38,533 bases of DNA from contig JACOZX010000017.1 in NCBI GenBank assembly GCA_016181105.1, positions 1 to 38,533 of the forward strand, read 5' to 3'. Origin of the DNA: Candidatus Yanofskyibacteriota bacterium (GTDB taxonomy: Bacteria > Patescibacteriota > Minisyncoccia > 2-02-FULL-40-12 > IGHO2-12-FULL-4). This document shows, piece by piece, positions 15,354 to 22,245 of the stretch. Each line of letters starts with the position of its first letter. The stretch's first letter is position 1. The position numbers and the translations under genes were made by a program. The notes below the pieces were generated by a model that saw nothing but the letters and a program-made list of their open reading frames with translations, did no database searches and had not been told where the DNA came from.

Positions 15354-15949
15354 TTTTTGTTCTTACCTAAAATCCGCAGGGATTCCTTAATTTTATCTTC
15401 TGAACTCTTGGCGTTAGCCGAGACCTCTTTTAATGTTTCTCTCGCTTGATAAGTTGAATAACCAAGAGCAACCAAAGCATCAATCGCTTCGCCTTCAGAA
15501 GCAAAATCTCGGTCTTGGCCCACACCAAGACCTTTTTCCAATAATTTGTTTTTCAGCTCCAAAATTATGCGCTGGCTGGTTTTGGACCCGACGCCGGACA
15601 ACTTTCTTAAATAGTTATCATCGCCTTTGATAATTGCTAACTGCAGTGTCTGCAAATCAACAGACGAAAGTAATCCCTGCGCCGACTTTGGCCCGACGCC
15701 GGAAACAGTCAAAAGCAACTGAAAAAAAGCTAATTCCTCCGGCTTTTCAAAGCCGTAGAAATCAAAAATCCCTTCCCGGGAATTGAAATTTGTATAAATA
15801 AAAAGCTTGACTTGTGAGCCTACTTTTGATAAAATACCATGAACTCTTTCCGGCAATATGACCCTATAGCCTATCCCGCCTGTATTTACTATGACCGATC
15901 GGTCGGAAACCGCTTCAATTGTGCCGCTGATGAACGAGATCATCCTCAT
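15350..15949 (-). CDS. ruvA: Holliday junction branch migration protein RuvA
   Basis: 199-residue DNA-binding subunit of the RuvAB branch-migration complex. Domain I is the OB fold (MISFISGTIEAVSDRSVIVNTGGIGYRV, with F-x-G...Y/G-V typical); domain II has the two helix-hairpin-helix motifs LLTVSGVGPKSAQGLL and LRKLSGVGSKTSQRIILELKNKL; domain III (about 145-199) is the RuvB-binding three-helix bundle (EAIDALVALGYSTYQARETL). The start could be ATG 15949 or, more like the family, ATG 15943. No ruvB or ruvC lies in the window. It is the first gene of the ruvA-femAB-murE series and starts 40 bases from palindromic element E1. Confidence 0.95.
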   Translation of the reverse strand: MRMISFISGTIEAVSDRSVIVNTGGIGYRVILPERVHGILSKVGSQVKLFIYTNFNSREGIFDFYGFEKPEELAFFQLLLTVSGVGPKSAQGLLSSVDLQTLQLAIIKGDDNYLRKLSGVGSKTSQRIILELKNKLLEKGLGVGQDRDFASEGEAIDALVALGYSTYQARETLKEVSANAKSSEDKIKESLRILGKNKK

Positions 15950-15988
15950 ATTGTTTCATAAAATAATACTTTTTTAAAGTAAGGCGGT

Positions 15989-16194
15989 AGTTAGTCTGGC
16001 AAACATTGCTTTTTCCGGACGCTCGCTTTTTTCCGGCGAAAAAGATTGCTCTTTGTAAGCTGTGGATTCGGAAAGAAGACTTTCCGACCAGCTCGCCGCT
16101 TTTTCATCTTATTCTGCTGAATGGGCTGAAAAAGCGGCTCGCGAGCAATCCACAGCTTACAGAGCCTCCAAAAGCAATGTTTGCCAGACTAACT
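15989..16194. repeat. Long palindromic element, family E, copy 1
   Basis: 206 bp element whose ends are a perfect 24-bp inverted repeat (15990-16013 and 16170-16193, beginning GTTAGTCTGGCAAACATTGC). Inside, further arms pair: GTAAGCTGTGGATT with AATCCACAGCTTAC, GCCGCTTTTTCA with TGAAAAAGCGGC, and three local hairpins (CTTTTT..AAAAAG, CGGAAAG-AAGA-CTTTCCG, ATTC-TGCT-GAAT). The whole thus folds as one long stem with side hairpins on the 5' arm. It occupies the divergent region between ruvA and uvrB. No ORF with family resemblance is inside; the ORF track's uvrB start at 16062 and the 16006-16272 frame run through it by chance. Confidence 0.9.
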
Positions 16195-16205
16195 TTACTT
16201 TTACC

Positions 16206-18200
16206 TTGTTTAAACTCACATCAAAATTTAAACCAACCGGTGATCAACCTCAAGCGATTGAGAAGCTTGTAGCTGGCTTAAAATCCGGCTTAAAACATCA
16301 AACGCTTTTAGGCGTAACCGGCTCCGGTAAAACTTTCAGTATAGCCAACGTCATCACCGAAATTAAAAAACCGACTTTGGTTATTTCTCCAAACAAAACT
16401 TTGGCCGCCCAGCTTTATCAAGAGTTTAAAGAATTCTTTCCCCAAAACTCTGTCCACTATTTCGTTAGTTATTATGACTACTACCAGCCGGAGGCCTACA
16501 TACCCCACACCAACACTTACATAGAAAAAGATGCCCGCATCAACGAAGAAATTGACAAACTCCGCCACGCCGCAACTCAAGCCTTATTGACCAGAGATGA
16601 TGTGATTATAGTCGCTTCAGTATCCTGTATCTATAACCTCGGTTCGCCGGAAGAATACAAAAAAATGAGTTTGGAAATTTACGAAGGCCAAAAAATGACC
16701 GGCGCAGAACTGCACAAAAATTTAATCCGACTGCAATACGCCCAAGATATAGAACTTAAAAGAGGCAAATTTAGAAAAACCAGCGAAGAATTTGAGCTGA
16801 TACCGGCAACCGGCGACCGGTTAATAAAAGTTAAAATTTTAAATAATAAAATAAAAAAAATCAGCGTAGCCGAAAATATTGATTTAGAGGCTTTGGATTT
16901 TGGCGATTTGAAATATCACAGGATAATTGAAACAAAAATTTTCCCGGCAAAATACTGGATTGCTCCGCAAAACAAACTTTCTATAGCTTTAAGCAACATT
17001 AAGGCCGAATTGGACAAACACATTAAGAAATTAAAAAAAGACGGCCGAAGCGAAGAAGCTTGGCGGCTGAAAGAGCGCACTGAACTGGACTTGGAAATGA
17101 TTAAGCAAACCGGCTACTGCCACGGCATTGAAAACTACTCTTGCCACCTTGATTTTAGAAGTCCCGGAGATCCGCCCTACACAATGCTGGATTTTTTCAA
17201 AACAAAAAAAGATTTTTTGACCATAATTGACGAGTCGCACATTACCATTCCCCAGATTAGAGGCATGTTTCACGGTGACCATTCAAGAAAATCAACGCTT
17301 ATAGAACACGGCTTCAGATTGCCTTCAGCAATTGATAACCGGCCTTTAAAATTTGAGGAGTTCTCTGAAAGAGTAAATCAGGTAATTTATGTTTCCGCGA
17401 CCCCAAAGACTTTTGAGTTGAAAAAATCGGGTAGGAAAGGTCTGGCCGAACAGTTAGTCAGGCCTACAGGACTTCTTGACCCGACCATTGAGGTATTGCC
17501 GACCGAAGGCCAAATCCCCCACCTCATTTCAGAGATAAAAAAGAGGATAGCCAAAAAACAAAGAGTCTTAGTAACCACTCTGACCAAAAGAATGGCTGAA
17601 GACCTTTCAGAACACTTGGCCAATGAGAAAATCAAAGTTAACTACATACACTCTGAAATTAAAACTTTAAAACGATTAGAGATTATACATGACTTGCGCT
17701 TAGGCAACTATGACGTCATCGTCGGGGTTAATTTGTTAAGAGAAGGCTTAGACCTGCCGGAGGTTTCTTTAATAGCAATTTTAGATGCTGACAAAGAAGG
17801 CTTCTTGCGCAACACAACTACTTTAATCCAAACTATGGGTCGCGCGGCCAGAAACGTTGACGGCCACATTGTGATGTATGCCAACAAAAAAACTAAATCT
17901 ATGGAAGCGGCAACTAAAGAAACTCTGCGCCGCCGAAAAGCGCAGGAAAGATATAATCTGAAAAATAAAATCACACCCACGACAGTTTATAAAGAAATTA
18001 AAAAAAGCGACCTGCCGGCTTCAGCAACACCCAAAGTGATTTACGCCGGCTACGACTTTTCAAAAACATCTGAAGAACTTTCTGTTAAGAAAAAACTGGA
18101 AGAATTGCAAAAAGAAACAAGTAAAGCTATTAAAAAACTGGACTTTGAAAGAGCAATGGTGATTAGGGAGCAGATAAAAGAGCTGAGGAAACTGGTTTAA
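16206..18200 (+). CDS. uvrB: Excinuclease ABC subunit UvrB
   Basis: 664-residue helicase-like core of nucleotide excision repair; it takes the damaged site from UvrA and recruits UvrC. The start chosen is TTG 16206, which gives MFKLTSKFKPTGDQPQAI, the normal UvrB N-terminus; the ORF track's extra 48 codons come from repeat E1. No Shine-Dalgarno precedes it. Visible motifs: Walker A GVTGSGKTFSIAN, the damage-probing beta-hairpin YYDYYQPEAYIP, DESH box TIIDESHI, helicase VI region QTMGRAARN, and a C-terminal UVR domain (KKLDFERAMVIREQIKEL) for UvrC contact. The stop codon touches palindrome F, so this gene is bracketed by two different repeat elements. uvrA and uvrC are not in view. Confidence 0.96.
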   Translation: MFKLTSKFKPTGDQPQAIEKLVAGLKSGLKHQTLLGVTGSGKTFSIANVITEIKKPTLVISPNKTLAAQLYQEFKEFFPQNSVHYFVSYYDYYQPEAYIPHTNTYIEKDARINEEIDKLRHAATQALLTRDDVIIVASVSCIYNLGSPEEYKKMSLEIYEGQKMTGAELHKNLIRLQYAQDIELKRGKFRKTSEEFELIPATGDRLIKVKILNNKIKKISVAENIDLEALDFGDLKYHRIIETKIFPAKYWIAPQNKLSIALSNIKAELDKHIKKLKKDGRSEEAWRLKERTELDLEMIKQTGYCHGIENYSCHLDFRSPGDPPYTMLDFFKTKKDFLTIIDESHITIPQIRGMFHGDHSRKSTLIEHGFRLPSAIDNRPLKFEEFSERVNQVIYVSATPKTFELKKSGRKGLAEQLVRPTGLLDPTIEVLPTEGQIPHLISEIKKRIAKKQRVLVTTLTKRMAEDLSEHLANEKIKVNYIHSEIKTLKRLEIIHDLRLGNYDVIVGVNLLREGLDLPEVSLIAILDADKEGFLRNTTTLIQTMGRAARNVDGHIVMYANKKTKSMEAATKETLRRRKAQERYNLKNKITPTTVYKEIKKSDLPASATPKVIYAGYDFSKTSEELSVKKKLEELQKETSKAIKKLDFERAMVIREQIKELRKLV

Positions 18201-18371
18201 AACTTCGTCATTATACCTCTTCGGGACTTCAGAATCCCCAGCGAGGATTCTTCATCAGAAAAAGTTGCTCGTCTTGTCAAGAACCCTTCGCTTTAAGAAA
18301 AGCTCCGGGTCGTTGACAAACCGTGCCCCTCGCAACTTTTACTGCCCTCAGAGGCATAATGACTACGTTTT
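18199..18371. repeat. Long palindromic element, family F
   Basis: About 173 bp. The ends are 22-bp inverted repeats with three mismatches (18199-18220 and 18350-18371; core GTCATTATACCTCT against AGAGGCATAATGAC). Further in, CAGAAAAAGTTGC pairs with GCAACTTTTACTG and TTGTCAAGAACCC with GGGTCGTTGACAA; a side hairpin GAATCC..GGATTC lies on the 5' arm and GCTTT-AAGA-AAAGC caps the stem. Architecture is like family E but the sequence is different. It starts on the uvrB stop codon and ends nine bases before truB. Confidence 0.8.
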
Positions 18372-18379
18372 TTGTGCCA

Positions 18380-19039
18380 ATGAAAAAGTTAAAGCACGGT
18401 ATCTACAATATCTTCAAACCACCGGGTCCCACTTCTCATGATATTGTTAATCTAGTCAGAAAAATATCTGGGGAAAAGAGAGTAGGCCATGCCGGCACGC
18501 TTGATCCTTTTGCCGAAGGAGTTTTAATTGTGGCTGTCGGGCGTGAATATACTAAAAAAATGGGACAGCTCTTGAAGCAAAACAAGACTTATCGCGCCGC
18601 TATTCGCCTTGGCGCTTCTTCTGATACTCATGATTTAACCGGAAGAATAGTCTTGTCTGAAAACTATGTTAAGCCCGCCAAAAAAGACATCTTTTCCGCT
18701 TTGAAAAAGTTTACAGGAGAAATTATACAAACTCCTCCCTCGTTTTCAGCCGTCAAAGTTAAAGGCAAAAAAGCTTATGAGCTCGCCCGAAAAGGAGCTA
18801 CACCCAAACTCAAGCCGAGAAAAGTAAAAATTTATTACATCAAAATTTTAAAATATAAATGGCCGTTTCTGGAAATAGAAACTAAAGTCTCTTCCGGCAC
18901 ATATATCCGCGCAATTGCCCGCGATTTAGGCGAAGTCTTAAAAACCGGCGGGTATCTGGAAAAACTAATCCGAACCAAAGTTGGCAGATATAACATTGGA
19001 AAATCAGTAAAGTTGGACAGGTTGATAAAAAACATATAG
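18380..19039 (+). CDS. truB: tRNA pseudouridine(55) synthase TruB
   Basis: 219 residues from ATG 18380; converts U55 of the tRNA T-loop to pseudouridine. HGIYNIFKPPGPTSHDIV is the standard TruB opening, and VGHAGTLDPFAEGVLIVAVG contains the catalytic Asp in GTLDP. YRAAIRLGASSDTHD and TPPSFSAVKVKGKKAYELARKG are further family blocks, as is SSGTYIRAIARDLGE. The protein stops soon after that block; the C-terminal PUA-like extension of longer enzymes is missing, normal for small genomes. The ORF-track start at 18323 lies inside palindrome F and is rejected. It is probably cotranscribed with uvrB across the palindrome, or reads from a promoter within it. Confidence 0.95.
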   Translation: MKKLKHGIYNIFKPPGPTSHDIVNLVRKISGEKRVGHAGTLDPFAEGVLIVAVGREYTKKMGQLLKQNKTYRAAIRLGASSDTHDLTGRIVLSENYVKPAKKDIFSALKKFTGEIIQTPPSFSAVKVKGKKAYELARKGATPKLKPRKVKIYYIKILKYKWPFLEIETKVSSGTYIRAIARDLGEVLKTGGYLEKLIRTKVGRYNIGKSVKLDRLIKNI

Positions 19040-19040
19040 A
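19013..19040 (+). promoter_or_regulatory. Possible promoter of the 19078 gene
   Basis: TTGGAC (19013-19018), 16 bases, TATAGA (19035-19040), located in the last codons of truB and about 30 bases before the next start. Confidence 0.35.
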
Positions 19041-19077
19041 CTGCAACTAATAAAGTTCTTTGAATTAGAGGATGATA

Positions 19078-19656
19078 ATGCCTAATCAAGCAAACATTTT
19101 AGCGCATATTACACGAAAAACTCCGCTAGGTATTCTGGACATAGAAGTACTTGGTAGTGACAGACTCCTAGGCCGTCACTTCTGTAACTCTGATCCGTAT
19201 TCGTCGTATTCCGAAATGTCGTTTTCAACACCTTACCAAAACATTTCCGTCTTTTTCTGTAAGAGATGCGGTTTTAGATTTGAAATAAGAAACTTGCCAC
19301 AAAAAGATTTTGATAAATTTTACGACAACGTAAAGATATTAATCAACAGACAAATTGATAATCTTATTGAAGAAAACGTCCAGCCGGGATCTGATTCTAT
19401 GGCAGGAGTTCACTTTAGAGATGGTCACGTAACCCTGGAACCCGGGGGCCCAAAAGGCTTTAGAGCCTGGCACTGCAGAACCGCTCAAGGGAAAAAGCAA
19501 ATAATGAGAACCAGACCCACGGGCCAGACCAACTGGATAAAGCTGTATTGTCCGGAATGTAACTACAATATTGAGTTTGAGCACACTCCAGGCACTACCT
19601 TTGAGGAACTGATTAATAACCTGAACAGAGTTGCCTCATCCCGTTGGCATGATTAA
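19078..19656 (+). CDS. Unknown protein with two CxxC half-sites (possible zinc ribbon)
   Basis: 192 residues from ATG 19078, which has AGAGG six bases upstream (the ORF-track ATG at 19072 lies too close to that site). I do not recognise the family. Two similar units can be seen: FFCKRCGFRFEIRN and LYCPECNYNIEFEH, each a C-x-x-C followed by an aromatic/beta pattern, and each preceded by a long stretch with a conserved-looking His/Cys (RHFCNSD; AWHCRTAQGK). This suggests an internal duplication and a zinc-binding domain built from the halves. It is followed by a strong terminator, so it is either monocistronic or the end of the uvrB-truB series. Confidence 0.7.
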   Translation: MPNQANILAHITRKTPLGILDIEVLGSDRLLGRHFCNSDPYSSYSEMSFSTPYQNISVFFCKRCGFRFEIRNLPQKDFDKFYDNVKILINRQIDNLIEENVQPGSDSMAGVHFRDGHVTLEPGGPKGFRAWHCRTAQGKKQIMRTRPTGQTNWIKLYCPECNYNIEFEHTPGTTFEELINNLNRVASSRWHD

Positions 19657-19685
19657 AACCGCCGGCACAAAAGCCGGTTTTTTAA
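19657..19685 (+). terminator. Intrinsic terminator after the CxxC protein gene
   Basis: CCGGC pairs with GCCGG around ACAAAA, flanked by A-run/T-run extension, and followed by TTTTTT on the plus strand; it lies immediately after the stop codon. Confidence 0.8.
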
Positions 19686-19743
19686 TACTTGAAAAAAAGA
19701 GTTATATGTTGTAAGTTGTATGTTACAAGAAAAACAACAAAAT

Positions 19744-20016
19744 ATGCCCATAACCGAATCGGCCAAAAAAGCCTTAAGACAATCTAAAAAACGTCATCTG
19801 GAAAACCTAAAATTTAAAAGGGGTTTTAAATCTGCTATAAAAGACTTTCGCAAAGAAGTCTCTGCCGGCAACTTGGAAAAAGCAAAAACTTTCCTGCCCG
19901 TGGTATATCAAGCCGTAGACAAAGCTTCTAAAAAGGGCGTCATCAAAAAAAATACCGCCAGCCGATACAAATCAAGACTTGCTCAATCTCTGAACAAAAA
20001 ACAAAACAAGGCCTAG
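19744..20016 (+). CDS. rpsT: 30S ribosomal protein S20
   Basis: 90-residue basic helical protein that binds 16S rRNA in the body of the small subunit. MPITESAKKALRQSKKRHLENL is the typical N-terminal helix (the normal 'sA.K..r.s.kr...N' pattern), followed by FKSAIKDFRKEV and the final VIKKNTASRYKSRLAQSLNK, which carries the conserved HkN/KNtAsR-K-SRL block. The start is ATG 19744; the ORF-track start eight codons earlier adds non-homologous residues. No Shine-Dalgarno is visible. It is a single gene between a terminator upstream and a shared bidirectional terminator downstream. Confidence 0.93.
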   Translation: MPITESAKKALRQSKKRHLENLKFKRGFKSAIKDFRKEVSAGNLEKAKTFLPVVYQAVDKASKKGVIKKNTASRYKSRLAQSLNKKQNKA

Positions 20017-20027
20017 AGCCTTGTTTT
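20003..20027. terminator. Bidirectional terminator between rpsT and ftsW
   Basis: Perfect ten-base-pair stem AAAACAAGGC/GCCTTGTTTT with a five-base loop between the convergent ends of rpsT (plus) and ftsW (minus). T-rich in both directions. Confidence 0.85.
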
Positions 20028-21111
20028 AAGTCGCCTTAGCGATATTCACAGCAATACCAAGACCGGCTAAAAGAGCGGCAATGGAAGTCCCGCCATAACT
20101 GACAAAAGGCAAAGGAATGCCTGTTAAAGGCAGAAGACCGGTAATCGCCCCGATATTAATGAGCGACTGACTGCCTATCCAAACCATCATTCCTAAAATA
20201 AAAAGCTGGCCAAAACGGTCCGAGGTATTGTTGGCAACTTTGACCAACTGGAAAGAAAGCAAAAAGATTAGAAAGATAAAAGAAACCGCTCCTATTAAAC
20301 CCAGCTCTTCGGCAACAACGGCAAAGATAGAATCCCCCACCGGTTCAGGCAAAAAATTTATTTTTTGCTGACTCTGGCCAAAACCGACACCCCAAATACC
20401 TCCGCGGCCTATGGCTATCAGAGCTTGATTAATGTGATAAGAAATACCTTGCGGATCAGAAGTCGGATTAAAAAATGCTAAAAATCGGTTGAACCTGTAA
20501 GGCGCAAGCTGAACTAAAGCGAAAAAGATAACGGCCAAAACTAAGATTAAAATCCCAAAATGAGAAACCTTAGCGCCGGCAAAAAAATATAAAGACAAGG
20601 CAATTAAAGCAATTATACCCAAAGTCCCAACGTCCGGCTGTAAGGCCAAGAGAAGACCGACAAAACCCAGAACTACAAAAAACGGCACGATTGAGTAAGA
20701 CCAGTTCCGGATATTTTCGTTTCTGCCGCTGAACCAAGCCGCAAAATAAACAATAAGGCTGAATTTCAAAATTTCCGAAGGCTGAAAACTCAAAAACCCC
20801 AAACTAATCCAACGAGTGGCGCCCTTGGCGGAAAATCCAAAACGCGGAATAAAGACAGCCAACAAAAGAGCAAGACTGAAAATTAAAAGCGGCAGAGAAA
20901 TTTTTTTCCAAAATTTATACTTAATCTTAGAAAAAACAAAAAAAAGGAAAAGACCGGGCAAGACACCATTTAAAAGCTGATGAACAAAATAATAATAGTC
21001 GGAACCAAACCTCTTTTGCCCGTCAACAATACCGGCGGAAGAGAGCGCCAACAAACCGAAAACAATCAGAACAAAAGTAATGATGATAATTTTTTTGGCA
21101 GAACCGGACAT
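20026..21111 (-). CDS. ftsW: FtsW/RodA-family SEDS glycosyltransferase (FtsW-like)
   Basis: 361-residue SEDS protein with about ten helices that polymerises lipid II into glycan strands at the division site. Family signatures seen: GATRWISLGFLSFQPSEILKF (the conserved G-A-x-R-W-I and Q-P-S-E), ALQPDVGT, and SIFAVVAEELGLIGAV containing the acidic loop needed for catalysis, then GMMVWIGSQSLINIGAITGLLPLTGIPLPFVSYGG, the C-terminal block. FtsW is preferred to RodA because of its place beside mraY and the LPFVSYGGTS ending, but the two are hard to separate by eye. No cognate class b PBP is in the window. It follows mraY by 11 bases. Confidence 0.9.
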   Translation of the reverse strand: MSGSAKKIIIITFVLIVFGLLALSSAGIVDGQKRFGSDYYYFVHQLLNGVLPGLFLFFVFSKIKYKFWKKISLPLLIFSLALLLAVFIPRFGFSAKGATRWISLGFLSFQPSEILKFSLIVYFAAWFSGRNENIRNWSYSIVPFFVVLGFVGLLLALQPDVGTLGIIALIALSLYFFAGAKVSHFGILILVLAVIFFALVQLAPYRFNRFLAFFNPTSDPQGISYHINQALIAIGRGGIWGVGFGQSQQKINFLPEPVGDSIFAVVAEELGLIGAVSFIFLIFLLSFQLVKVANNTSDRFGQLFILGMMVWIGSQSLINIGAITGLLPLTGIPLPFVSYGGTSIAALLAGLGIAVNIAKAT

Positions 21112-21122
21112 TTAGTTTTTGG

Positions 21123-22244
21123 CTATCTAAACAAGGGCGGGACTTTGGAATCAATCAAGAATATAATTATGCCCAAAATAGCGCCGATGGCTGAAATCAT
21201 CCAAAAACGCATGGTGACTTGGGTCTCCGGCCAACCCAAAGCTTCAAAATGGTGATGAATTGGAGTAGATAAGAAAATCTTTTTTTTGCGAATCTTTTTA
21301 GAAGCCGTCTGTAAAATCACCGATAAGGATTCCAGAACAAAAACCACGCAGATAATTGGAAGGAGAAGAAATGTGTTGGTAAGCATGGCAACAACACCCA
21401 AAACAAAGCCCAGAGCCATGACACCGGTATCGCCCATAAAAAACCTTGCCGGATAAATGTTAAACCACAAAAAAGCCACTAAAGCTCCGACGATTGCGCT
21501 AATAAAAACAACCAAGTCCGTGCGGCCCTGAACAAAAGCAATAGCCCCCAAAGCAGCAAACGATAGAAGAAAAATCCCTCCGCTCAAGCCATCAAGACCA
21601 TCTGCTTCGTTTGCGGAAAAAGCGGTGGCCATAATTACAAAAATAAAAATCGGGATATACCAAAAACCTACCACGAAGTCCCCAAAAAAAGGAATATTTA
21701 TAAAATCCCAGTCTAGTTTGTGATAGAACCACCAAGCGCCTCCTGCCGCTAAAATAGAGTATAGAAAAAGTTTTCGTTTCATGCTTAATCCGCCACGCTT
21801 GACAATTCCAAAAATATCATCAGCCATTCCAACCAATCCGGCCACAATCAAAAATCCCAAAGGCAAAAGTGTCTGACCGCGGGAAAGAAAATTTAAATTT
21901 GACCAGAATCCTGCCTGACCGGCAGGCAGGCCATGCCTACCGGCAGGCAGGCCGTCAAAAATCTTTGAAAAATACCAAAAAACCAAAGTAAGAACAGCCA
22001 CGGTAAACCAAATTATAAACCCACCCATGGTTGGCGTACCTTCCTTTTTTTTGTGAAGAGCATTGAAAATCGGCGTTTCTCCCCAAAAAGTATTCTTATC
22101 ACGCTCTATTTCTTTGCCAGGGCGAAAATATTTCAGCAATATTTTGCTCCAAATTGGGGTAATCGAAATCGCCACAAAAAAAGAAATTGTGGATACCGCA
22201 AAAATCTTGACTACATTAAAAACTGTAAAAAGGTTGTTATCCAT
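21123..22244 (-). CDS. mraY: Phospho-N-acetylmuramoyl-pentapeptide-transferase MraY, with an in-frame palindromic insertion
   Basis: 373-residue membrane enzyme that makes lipid I from UDP-MurNAc-pentapeptide and undecaprenyl phosphate. Diagnostic motifs: TPTMGGFIIW, MADDIFG (catalytic Asp pair), EADGLDGLSGG, FMGDTGVMALG and TPIHHHFEALGWPETQVTMRFW. Between the helix ending YFSKIF and the segment NLNFLSRGQ an extra stretch DGLPAGRHGLPAGQAG is encoded by a GC-rich palindromic repeat (21910-21953); MraY proteins normally have a short loop here. The frame is kept, so the enzyme is probably active. The gene starts one base after the D,D-carboxypeptidase stop and has GGTGGG as a ribosome binding site. 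Confidence 0.96.
   Translation of the reverse strand: MDNNLFTVFNVVKIFAVSTISFFVAISITPIWSKILLKYFRPGKEIERDKNTFWGETPIFNALHKKKEGTPTMGGFIIWFTVAVLTLVFWYFSKIFDGLPAGRHGLPAGQAGFWSNLNFLSRGQTLLPLGFLIVAGLVGMADDIFGIVKRGGLSMKRKLFLYSILAAGGAWWFYHKLDWDFINIPFFGDFVVGFWYIPIFIFVIMATAFSANEADGLDGLSGGIFLLSFAALGAIAFVQGRTDLVVFISAIVGALVAFLWFNIYPARFFMGDTGVMALGFVLGVVAMLTNTFLLLPIICVVFVLESLSVILQTASKKIRKKKIFLSTPIHHHFEALGWPETQVTMRFWMISAIGAILGIIIFLIDSKVPPLFR
21910..21953. repeat. GC-rich palindromic mini-repeat inside mraY
   Basis: Two near-identical units, each holding ACCGGCAGGCAGGCC, lie in tandem; each is close to palindromic (CCTGCC..CCGGCAGG). GC content is far above the neighbouring sequence. It encodes the doubled peptide GLPAG..GLPAG in mraY. 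A related unit is in secF. Confidence 0.85.
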
Positions 22245-22245
22245 A

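Noticed and set aside
15989-16194. Family E as an integron attC site
   Set aside because: attC sites are shorter and end in RYYYAAC/GTTRRRY in the other order; the E1 ends (GTTAGTC..GACTAAC) do not fit, and there is no integrase or cassette array.
16006-16272. 88-aa plus-strand ORF and the long uvrB N-terminus (16062-16205)
   Set aside because: Both are translations of palindrome E1; UvrB homology begins exactly at TTG 16206.
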